Origin: Oscillospiraceae bacterium
Lineage (GTDB): Bacteria > Bacillota > Clostridia > Oscillospirales > Ruminococcaceae
DNA length: 64,000 nt
Direction: 5' to 3'
Assembly: GCA_022835495.1 (NCBI GenBank)
Contig: BQOK01000001.1
Coordinates: 496,001 to 560,000, forward strand
The notes below the pieces were generated by a model that ran no database searches, was not told the DNA's origin, and saw nothing but the letters and a program-made list of their open reading frames with translations. The translations under genes and the position numbers were made by a program. This document shows, in pieces, positions 55,094 to 61,695 of the stretch. The number at the start of each line of letters is the position of its first letter. The stretch's first letter is position 1.

Positions 55094-56389
55094 ATGAAAA
55101 AGAAATTGCCGGCACTTACCCTGGCAGCCGTGATGGCAGCCACCATGCTTGCAGGCTGCGGGGGCACGCCTGCCTCCGGCAGCGCCGCGGGCAGCTCTGC
55201 GCCCGCCTCTGCGCCGGCCGCGCAGCCGGTGGAGATCCGGCTGATGGCCTACAACGCCGAAACCTCGCGCGCTACTTATCTTGCACTGCTGAAGGAGAAG
55301 TTCCCCAACATCAAGATCACCTATGAGTTCGTTGCGCTGGACAACTTCAACAACGTGCTGAATTCGCAGCTGCAGGCCGGGCAGGGGCCGGACATCATTG
55401 AGGTGGGCGGCGAAACCCGCCTGCTGGCAAACGCCGGGTATCTGATGGACCTGACGGGCGAAGCGTTTACCGGCAAATACGCCCAGGCCGGCCTGTCGCC
55501 CTACACTGTGGACGGCAAGGTCTACGCGAACCCGCTGCAGAGCTGGTACGAGGGCATTTTTTATAACAAGGCGCTGTTCCGCGAGGCGGGGGCCTCCATT
55601 CCCAAAACGCTGGACGAGTTTATTCAGGTGCACAAGGATCTGGCCGCCAAGGGCATCAAGCCCCAGACCATGGGCGCGCAGTCCTGGGAGCCGATGATGA
55701 AGCAGAGCATCGGCGTGGTGAACAACGAGTTCTATTCCGACCCGGCCAACAAAGGCTTTGACGAGAAGTTCAACAAGGGCGAGGCCAAGCTGGCGGACGC
55801 CTGGGCCCCCTATGTGAAGGAGTGGAGCAAGGTGATTGCCGAGGGCTGCCTTACCCCCGACATGCTGGGCCTGAGCTACGACCAGGCGCTGGACGAGTTC
55901 GCCACAGGCAAGGCGGCCATGTGGGAGAGCGGCCCCTGGGCGGTAAACACCATTTTGGAAAAGAACCCTGAGATCGAATTGGGCATGTTCCCCATTCCCG
56001 GCATCCAGGAAGGGCCGGGCTGGCTGGTGGGCGGCCCGGGCAGCGCGCTGGCGGTGAACGCCAAGACCACGCACCCCGAGGAAGTGAAGCAGATCCTGGA
56101 GTTCACGGCTACCCCCGAAGCGCAGCAGGCCCTGATCAAGGACAACGCGGGCAGCTCTTTTTTGACCGGCGTGGAGGTGGACCTGGGCGAGATCTATGAC
56201 GGTTGCGCCGAGGCATTCAAGGCGGGCAATGTGTATGCGCCCTGGACGGCGGCGTGGATCTCCGGCAACCCGATCGTGGAGGGGTACGGCAAGTCGCTGC
56301 AGGAGGTGCTGGCAGGCACCAAGACCGTTGAACAGGCGCTGGCCGACGCAGACGCCATCAACGACACCATGCGCGAGAGCCTGGGATAA
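55094..56389 (+). CDS. Sugar ABC transporter substrate-binding lipoprotein
   Basis: The 431-residue protein has a lipoprotein signal (ending ATMLAGC, modified C22), a Ser/Ala linker and the family 1 binding-protein fold: LNSQLQAGQGPDIIEVGGE, SPYTVDGKVYANPLQSWYEGIFYNKALF and GKAAMWESGPWAV. This is the carbohydrate-binding subunit of the transporter formed with the next two genes. AGGAGG lies 7 bp upstream. A -10 box TATACT is at 55034-55039 with a poor -35. No ATPase gene is present; a shared MsmK/UgpC-type ATPase elsewhere is assumed. Confidence 0.93.
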   Translation: MKKKLPALTLAAVMAATMLAGCGGTPASGSAAGSSAPASAPAAQPVEIRLMAYNAETSRATYLALLKEKFPNIKITYEFVALDNFNNVLNSQLQAGQGPDIIEVGGETRLLANAGYLMDLTGEAFTGKYAQAGLSPYTVDGKVYANPLQSWYEGIFYNKALFREAGASIPKTLDEFIQVHKDLAAKGIKPQTMGAQSWEPMMKQSIGVVNNEFYSDPANKGFDEKFNKGEAKLADAWAPYVKEWSKVIAEGCLTPDMLGLSYDQALDEFATGKAAMWESGPWAVNTILEKNPEIELGMFPIPGIQEGPGWLVGGPGSALAVNAKTTHPEEVKQILEFTATPEAQQALIKDNAGSSFLTGVEVDLGEIYDGCAEAFKAGNVYAPWTAAWISGNPIVEGYGKSLQEVLAGTKTVEQALADADAINDTMRESLG

Positions 56390-56396
56390 CCCATAG

Positions 56397-56434
56397 CGGC
56401 GGGGCCGGAGCAAATGCTCCGGCCCCGCTTTTGC
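56397..56434 (+). terminator. Hairpin between the binding-protein and permease genes
   Basis: GCGGGGCCGGAGCA and its complement are followed by CTTTTGCTATTT. Placed inside an operon, it probably lets part of transcription pass, so that binding protein exceeds permease; this is a common arrangement. Confidence 0.7.
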
Positions 56435-56460
56435 TATTTCACGTGGTAAGGAGATACAAG

Positions 56461-57342
56461 ATGAATACACAACATCGTGACAGGGTGTTCCTGGGAATGA
56501 TCCTGCCTGCCTTTTTGGGGTTTATGCTGCTGTTTATCGTGCCCACGCTGATGAGCTTTGCATACAGCGTGACCAACTGGTCGGTGTATAACCCGGAGAT
56601 CCGGTTTGTGGGCTTTACGAACTTTGCAAAGCTGTTTGCCGATGAGAAGACCATGGCGGCCATTGGGCATTCGGTGAAATATGCAGTGCTGATTACCCTG
56701 ATCCAGAATGCGCTGGCAATTTTGTTTGCGGTGCTGCTGGCCCGCAAGCTGGTGATGTCGAACATTTTGAAATCCATCTTTTTTCTGCCTGCGGTGCTGA
56801 GCATCCTGGTGGTGGGATACCTGTTCCAGTACATTATGACCAGCGCCGATTACGGCCTGCTGAACAACATTTTGCGCTTTTTCAAGCTTGCGCCGGTGAA
56901 CTGGCTGGGCGACAGCAAGATTGCCCTGTATTCGGTGCTGGCCACCCAGGTGTGGCAGTGGACGGGCTGGAGCATGGTGATCTATGTGGCAAACCTGAAA
57001 AGCATTGACGGCAGCCTGTACGAGGCAGCGCAGATCGACGGGGCGGGCACAGGCCAGTGCTTTTGGCGGCTTACCCTGCCGCTGCTCTACCCGGCAACCT
57101 CGTTTAATGTGCTGATGAGCCTGATCGGCGGGCTGAAGGTGTTCGACGCCGTGTTTGCCATGACTAAAGGCGGGCCGGGGTACGCCACCGAAACCATTAT
57201 GACCACCATGATCCGGGAGGGTTTCAACAGCGGGCGCAACGCCTATGCCTGCGCCTTTGCAGTGGTGTTCTTTGTGATCGTGTTCTGTATGACCAAGGTG
57301 ATCACGTGGCTGCTGGGCCGCTGGGAGGCAAAGATCTCATGA
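56461..57342 (+). CDS. Sugar ABC transporter permease, MalF type
   Basis: The 293-residue protein has six helices (MILPAFLGFMLLFIVPTLMSF near the start) and the inner-membrane EAA loop (LYEAAQIDGAGTGQCFWRLTLPLL) that docks on the ATPase. ATG 56461 has AAGGAG about 8 bp upstream. Its stop overlaps the start of the next permease. Confidence 0.93.
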   Translation: MNTQHRDRVFLGMILPAFLGFMLLFIVPTLMSFAYSVTNWSVYNPEIRFVGFTNFAKLFADEKTMAAIGHSVKYAVLITLIQNALAILFAVLLARKLVMSNILKSIFFLPAVLSILVVGYLFQYIMTSADYGLLNNILRFFKLAPVNWLGDSKIALYSVLATQVWQWTGWSMVIYVANLKSIDGSLYEAAQIDGAGTGQCFWRLTLPLLYPATSFNVLMSLIGGLKVFDAVFAMTKGGPGYATETIMTTMIREGFNSGRNAYACAFAVVFFVIVFCMTKVITWLLGRWEAKIS

Positions 57343-58181
57343 AACACGGAAACTACAGAAAACGGGCGGCCGCGATGCTGCGGAACCTGGTGTACGGGCT
57401 TGTTGGCGCGGTGATGCTGCTGCCCATTTATTACCTGGTGGTGACAACCTTTAAAACCCCCGCCGAGGCGGCGGCGCGCCCGCTGGGCCTGCCGGCGCAT
57501 TTTACGCTGGAAAATTATAAAAACGCCCTTGCGGCAATGGAATACGGCCGGGCGCTGCGCAACAACCTGATCATTGCCGGCTGCGCGGTGGCGCTGCTGC
57601 TGGTTTTTGCCTCGATGGCGGCCTACGTGATTGCCCGCAGCCCCAAAAAGATCTTTCGGAGGATGTATTCGGTGTTTATGGTGGGGCTGATCGTGCCGTT
57701 TCAGATTGCCATTATCCCGCTGTACAAGATTGTTTCCGGGCTGCACCTGATGAATACCCTGCCGGGTGTGGTGCTGATCGATGTGTTCTGCATCAATCTG
57801 CCGCTTTCGATCTTTTTGTTCCGGGGGTTTATCAACACCGTGCCGAAGGAACTGGAGGAGGCCGCGTATATGGACGGCTGCGGCGTTTTGCGCACTTTCT
57901 GGCAGATCATTTTTCCGCTGCTCAAACCCATCGTTTCCACGGTGGCCATTCTGGACGCACTGGCCGTGTGGAACGACTTTATGACCCCGCTGCTGTTTTT
58001 ACAGAGCCCTCAAAAAGGGGTGCTGCTGCAGGAGGTATACAAAAATGTGGGGCCCTTTTCCACAAACTGGACCTCGTTCTTTCCCATGCTGGTGCTGGCG
58101 ACCCTGCCGTTGGTGGTGTTTTACCTGATTATGCAAAAGAGCATCATTGAAGGGGTGGTGGCGGGCTCTGTAAAGGGGTAA
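57339..58181 (+). CDS. Sugar ABC transporter permease, MalG type
   Basis: The 280-residue protein has six helices, an EAA loop (LEEAAYMDGCGVLRTFWQIIFPLL) and the usual ending GVVAGSVKG. It overlaps the MalF-type gene by 4 bp and is its partner. The secreted GH16 gene follows 56 bp later. Confidence 0.94.
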   Translation: MKHGNYRKRAAAMLRNLVYGLVGAVMLLPIYYLVVTTFKTPAEAAARPLGLPAHFTLENYKNALAAMEYGRALRNNLIIAGCAVALLLVFASMAAYVIARSPKKIFRRMYSVFMVGLIVPFQIAIIPLYKIVSGLHLMNTLPGVVLIDVFCINLPLSIFLFRGFINTVPKELEEAAYMDGCGVLRTFWQIIFPLLKPIVSTVAILDALAVWNDFMTPLLFLQSPQKGVLLQEVYKNVGPFSTNWTSFFPMLVLATLPLVVFYLIMQKSIIEGVVAGSVKG

Positions 58182-58237
58182 AAGGGCGGGCGCCGTGAAA
58201 AGAAGAAGGACGTTTTTCAGAAAGAAGGGAGAAAAAG

Positions 58238-60265
58238 ATGAAAACAGGATTCTGCCGGTTCCTGGGCGCGGTGCTGGCGGCGGCGATGCTGGCCGGCCTG
58301 TGTTCCGCCCCGGCTGCTGCGGCGGGCTGGAGCCAGCGCGTGGAGGCCGAAACAGGCGATATGACCGGCACGGTAAGAACGGAAAATATCCTGGGCGGCT
58401 CGGGCAGGACGGTGAGCTTTATTGACAATGGGCCCGCGAACGCGCTGGAGATTCGGGTGACCCCCCAGGGCGGCGCAGACTATGTGATGAAACTGCGCTA
58501 TCGCTCAGGAGAAGTGCGAAACCTGATGTACCAGGTCAACGGCGGCCCGGCGCGCCGCATCTCGGGCTTCAGCAGCGGGAGCTGGAGCGCGTTTGCCAAC
58601 CTTTCGATCCCGGTCACGCTGGAACCGGGCCAGGCGAATACCCTGCGCTTTTTTGCGCCGGACGGAGAGAACGGCCCGGGCCTGGATTATATTGATTTTT
58701 CCGCCGCCGCGCTGCCCGCGCGGGAAAAGCCGGGATACCGCCTGGTCTTTGAGGACGAATTTGACGGCGAGGCGCTGGACACCGCGCGCTGGGTGCCACG
58801 GTATCTTTCGTCCTGGACCAAGGACCCGGGGCTGGCGGAGCCCACCTACGCCATGGAGAATGGGCTGATGCGGCTCAGGATTTTTGCCGAAACCCAGCCC
58901 TGGTGCCCGGAATACGACGGCAAGACCGTGGTTTCGGGGTTTACCACCGGCGACCGGAACGCGCTGCACAACTGGAACGGAACCAACGTGGTGCGAAACC
59001 CCGTGGACATGCAGGCGACCCACCTGAACCAGTATGGGTATTATGAGATCCGGGCAAAGGGGCAGCCGGGCTCGGCCCGGCACGTGGCCTGGTGGCTGCT
59101 GGGGTTTGAGGATGTGCCGGAGGAATCGGCGGAGATTGATATATTTGAATTGCTGGGGAACAATGCCCACAAGGTGCCGGTAAACTTCCACGCCTGGAAC
59201 GACCCGGACGCGCCGGACGGGGGAGGCTTTTCCTACACCAACAACAAGATGGATTTTCATGATGAGTTCCACATTTACGGGTTTGACTGGATCGAGGGCG
59301 GCGGCCAGGGCGCAAACCCGGACCGGATGGAGTTTTATGTGGACGGGGTGAAGACCGGCGGGCGGGACGTGAACATCGACTACCCCATGATCCAGCTGTT
59401 CTCGCTGTACGAAAAGCGGGGCGGCGGCTGGACGGGCGTCTGGCTGCCCAAGCCTTACCCCAACACGTTTGACATTGATTACGTCCGGGTATATAAGCCG
59501 GTTGCCGGCGGCCAGGCGCTGCCGGCGGACCAGCTTGCCATTGCCGCGGTGGAGGAGCAAAAGGCCGAGGTGCTGCCCTCGGCCCGGCCTGCGCGATATG
59601 TTTCGGCGGTGGCGGGCCATGAGGGGGAGGAATACACCGAGGCACATCTGCCGGGGGTGCGCTCTTATGTGAACGTGCTGTACAACGACGGGGTGAAAAC
59701 GCAGGAGTTTGTGCGCTGGCCCGCCCTGAGCCAGGAACAATACGCACTGCTGGAGCGAGGGGAGGCCGTGACCCTGACCGGAACGACCCCGAACCTGGCG
59801 GAGAACACGCCCGGTTACCGGGCGCCGGTGCTGACCCTGCGCCCCACCCCATGGGATACGAACCTGAACCCCCAGGGGATCGCGAAGCTGTTCGACGGCG
59901 ACCCCACCAGCACCGCCTCCTGCTGGAGTGAAAAAATGAACCCCCTGCCACAGGGGGGATATATCTCGTACCGCTTTGAGGAACCGCGGGCGGTGGAGAG
60001 CATTCTGTTTTCGGCCAATTACGGCGCGGGGCAGGGCATCCGCAGTTACACCCTGGCCTTTTGGGATGAGCAAACCCAAAGCTGGGCCGATGAGGGCGTG
60101 GAATACACCATCCCCTGGACCGCAGCGGGCGATGTGGAGGCGGGCGAAACGGTGCAGGTGCCGCTGGCCGCGCCCGTTGTTACCGGGGCCGTGCGCATTA
60201 ACATCACGGGGGCCAACACGCGCTGGGAGAACAAGATCGTGATGCGGGAGATCGCGTTTGCATAA
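58238..60265 (+). CDS. Secreted GH16 endo-glycanase with carbohydrate-binding and discoidin-like domains
   Basis: The 675-residue protein has a signal peptide (about 1-29, cleaving after APAAAA), a CBM35/CBM6-like beta domain (about 32-155) and a GH16 domain (about 165-425) with the catalytic EIDIFE at 299-304 (nucleophile E299, acid E304). An immunoglobulin-like part (about 460-540) and an F5/8-type discoidin domain (about 545-675) follow. GH16 enzymes cut beta-glucans or beta-galactans; the substrate cannot be told from the sequence here. It has no sortase signal, so it may be released. AAGAAGGGAG lies upstream. Its operon context links it to the transporter and GH31. Confidence 0.88.
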   Translation: MKTGFCRFLGAVLAAAMLAGLCSAPAAAAGWSQRVEAETGDMTGTVRTENILGGSGRTVSFIDNGPANALEIRVTPQGGADYVMKLRYRSGEVRNLMYQVNGGPARRISGFSSGSWSAFANLSIPVTLEPGQANTLRFFAPDGENGPGLDYIDFSAAALPAREKPGYRLVFEDEFDGEALDTARWVPRYLSSWTKDPGLAEPTYAMENGLMRLRIFAETQPWCPEYDGKTVVSGFTTGDRNALHNWNGTNVVRNPVDMQATHLNQYGYYEIRAKGQPGSARHVAWWLLGFEDVPEESAEIDIFELLGNNAHKVPVNFHAWNDPDAPDGGGFSYTNNKMDFHDEFHIYGFDWIEGGGQGANPDRMEFYVDGVKTGGRDVNIDYPMIQLFSLYEKRGGGWTGVWLPKPYPNTFDIDYVRVYKPVAGGQALPADQLAIAAVEEQKAEVLPSARPARYVSAVAGHEGEEYTEAHLPGVRSYVNVLYNDGVKTQEFVRWPALSQEQYALLERGEAVTLTGTTPNLAENTPGYRAPVLTLRPTPWDTNLNPQGIAKLFDGDPTSTASCWSEKMNPLPQGGYISYRFEEPRAVESILFSANYGAGQGIRSYTLAFWDEQTQSWADEGVEYTIPWTAAGDVEAGETVQVPLAAPVVTGAVRINITGANTRWENKIVMREIAFA

Positions 60266-60360
60266 AACGGTGCAAAACCGTGAAAAAGAGCCCGGGCCAT
60301 AAGGCCCAGGCCCGGCAGCCTTACCCGGCGCTGCCGGAGGTTACGACCGGGTTGAAGATA

Positions 60361-60406
60361 AAACAGCGCCCTTGCGGAATGCCTGAATTCCGCAAGGGCG
60401 CTGTTT
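60361..60406 (+). terminator. Terminator after the GH16 gene
   Basis: Two perfect 20-nt arms (AAACAGCGCCCTTGCGGAAT and its complement) surround GCCTGA, a very stable hairpin with a short T run. Confidence 0.85.
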
Positions 60407-60463
60407 ATTGGATTTTATGCCGAAAAATTTGTTGTGATACGCCCCGAACGACCTGAAACAAAA

Positions 60464-60495
60464 AACCATTACATAATCTGTATTATGTAATGGTT
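60464..60495. repeat. Palindrome 1: 28-bp core with Xer-site-like spacing
   Basis: Arms AACCATTACATAAT and ATTATGTAATGGTT surround CTGT. The core TTACATAAT-CTGT-ATTATGTAA is exactly repeated, in reverse orientation, at 60673-60694. Confidence 0.8.
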
Positions 60496-60667
60496 AATAT
60501 GCCAGTGATATACTGCTACATTATAAACTTTTATGTCGAAAAAATCAAGAAGATTTCAGGATATAAAGAAACAAATCGAACCAACTGTTAAAATCTGAAC
60601 ATTTTTGGGGGAGTATATTTCTTTATTCGCCGGTTCAGTGTGTGTATCTCATGAAAAAGCAGGCGGG

Positions 60668-60699
60668 TTTTATTACATAATACAGATTATGTAATAAAA
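60668..60699. repeat. Palindrome 2: inverted copy of the same core
   Basis: Arms TTTTATTACATAAT and ATTATGTAATAAAA surround ACAG. The 22-bp core is the exact reverse complement of palindrome 1, while the flanking arm bases differ but remain self-complementary. Confidence 0.8.
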
Positions 60700-60830
60700 G
60701 CCGCTGTCAGCGCCCCCGCGGCATATGATTTGCCGGAATAAAAACCATTTTCCGGGGCTTGTTTGGGCGCTGAAAAGCGCCGGACACGGCAGGGCCGCCG
60801 ACGCGCGGGGCGCCTGGAAAGGAAGGCGAC

Positions 60831-61094
60831 GTGAAGCGAAGGATGCGCAAAGAGAGGGAAAAATTAGCCCGCCCTGTTTATTTCAAGCGCTCTTTCCGGG
60901 GATACAACGAGGCGCAGGTATTGGCGTATCTGGAGGAAGTGCGGGACGCGTTTGAAAAAGAATGCAAAAGCTATGAGCAGATCATCCAAGCGCAGGCGTT
61001 CGAGCTGGAATTGCTGCGGGGCGCCCGGCAGGCTGATGGGCCCGCGGACTTGATGGTGAACAGGATATTAAGCGAAACCAGGGCGGCAAGGTAA
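60831..61094 (+). CDS. Small DivIVA-like coiled-coil protein
   Basis: The 87-residue protein has YFKRSFRGYNEAQVLAYLEEVRDAFEKE, the pattern of the N-terminal DivIVA/GpsB domain (F-x-x-x-x-GYxxxxVxxFLxxV), followed by a short coiled coil. It is much shorter than DivIVA itself. GTG 60831 has GGAAGG about 5 bp upstream; ATG 60843 is possible but would trim the basic start. It precedes the signal peptidase gene by 12 bp and is probably co-transcribed. Role inferred: cell-pole or septum placement. Confidence 0.6.
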   Translation: MKRRMRKEREKLARPVYFKRSFRGYNEAQVLAYLEEVRDAFEKECKSYEQIIQAQAFELELLRGARQADGPADLMVNRILSETRAAR

Positions 61095-61106
61095 GGATGG
61101 AACGAC

Positions 61107-61658
61107 ATGGAAGCGGGGGCCATTCAGGAACTGAACAGGAAACTTGCAGACGAGATGCAGCGGTTGAAAACGCGGCGGCGGCGCAACCGGCGGCTGGCGC
61201 TGGCGGCCACTGCACTTTCGGTTACGGCCATTGTTCTGCTGGCCCGGTTTGTGGTGGGGGCAAAGGTGGTATCCAGCGACTGCATGTATCCATCGATCCA
61301 GCCGGGGGACCTGGTCGTTTATTCAAAGCTGGACCTGGCCGCAGACCGGGGAGACATCGTGGTGTTTTCGCGGCAGGGCGGCGATACGGTCAAGCGGGTC
61401 ATCGGCGTGGCCGGGGATGAGATCCGGATCGATGTGGCCAGCGGCGAGGTCTGCCGCAATGGCCAGCCGCTGGAGGAACCCTATGTGACCCTGCGCGGGG
61501 AAACAGGGGAAAGCCAGGCGGCGAAGGTTCCGGCGGGCTGCCTGCTTGCAATGGGGGATAACCGCCCCGCCCCGGCGGACGGCCGCATGGTGGAGATGGT
61601 TTTTCAGGCTCAGCTGCGGGGAAAGGTGATCCTGGTGCTGCACAGGGAAGGATATTAA
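61107..61658 (+). CDS. Signal peptidase I variant with cysteine in place of the catalytic serine
   Basis: The 183-residue protein has one membrane helix (about 29-50) and the S26 peptidase domain. The first box, usually SMxPT with serine as nucleophile, reads DCMYPSI with C59. The general-base lysine is kept (TVKRVIGVAGDE, K96), as is MGDNR (149-153), but the following serine-Asp-Ser-Arg block is PADGR. It could therefore be an active thiol enzyme or a specialised paralogue. It lies between a DivIVA-like gene and a large exported protein, its likely client. Family membership is firm; activity is unknown. Confidence 0.85.
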   Translation: MEAGAIQELNRKLADEMQRLKTRRRRNRRLALAATALSVTAIVLLARFVVGAKVVSSDCMYPSIQPGDLVVYSKLDLAADRGDIVVFSRQGGDTVKRVIGVAGDEIRIDVASGEVCRNGQPLEEPYVTLRGETGESQAAKVPAGCLLAMGDNRPAPADGRMVEMVFQAQLRGKVILVLHREGY

Positions 61659-61695
61659 AAAACGACGTAACGGGTCGGAGAGGAGATCGGGCACA

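Larger units (their letters stand above)
60266..60830. other. Noncoding region with hairpins, a terminator and two Xer-like palindromes
   Basis: No gene is seen in this 565-bp stretch. 60290-60350 contains GC-rich hairpins (CCGGCAGC...GCTGCCGG), then a strong terminator, then an AT-rich part with the two palindromes listed separately, and finally GC-rich sequence leading to the next gene. Promoters for the next operon are not obvious. Confidence 0.6.

Noticed and set aside
60290-60350. Hairpin cluster as a c-di-GMP or other riboswitch
   Set aside because: The hairpins lack any riboswitch consensus I can recognise, and a strong terminator follows after the upstream gene.
60464-60699. Insertion sequence or MITE bounded by the palindromes
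   Set aside because: The palindromes are internally symmetric rather than simple terminal repeats, no target duplication is visible, and no transposase is near; kept as a possible Xer-type site instead.
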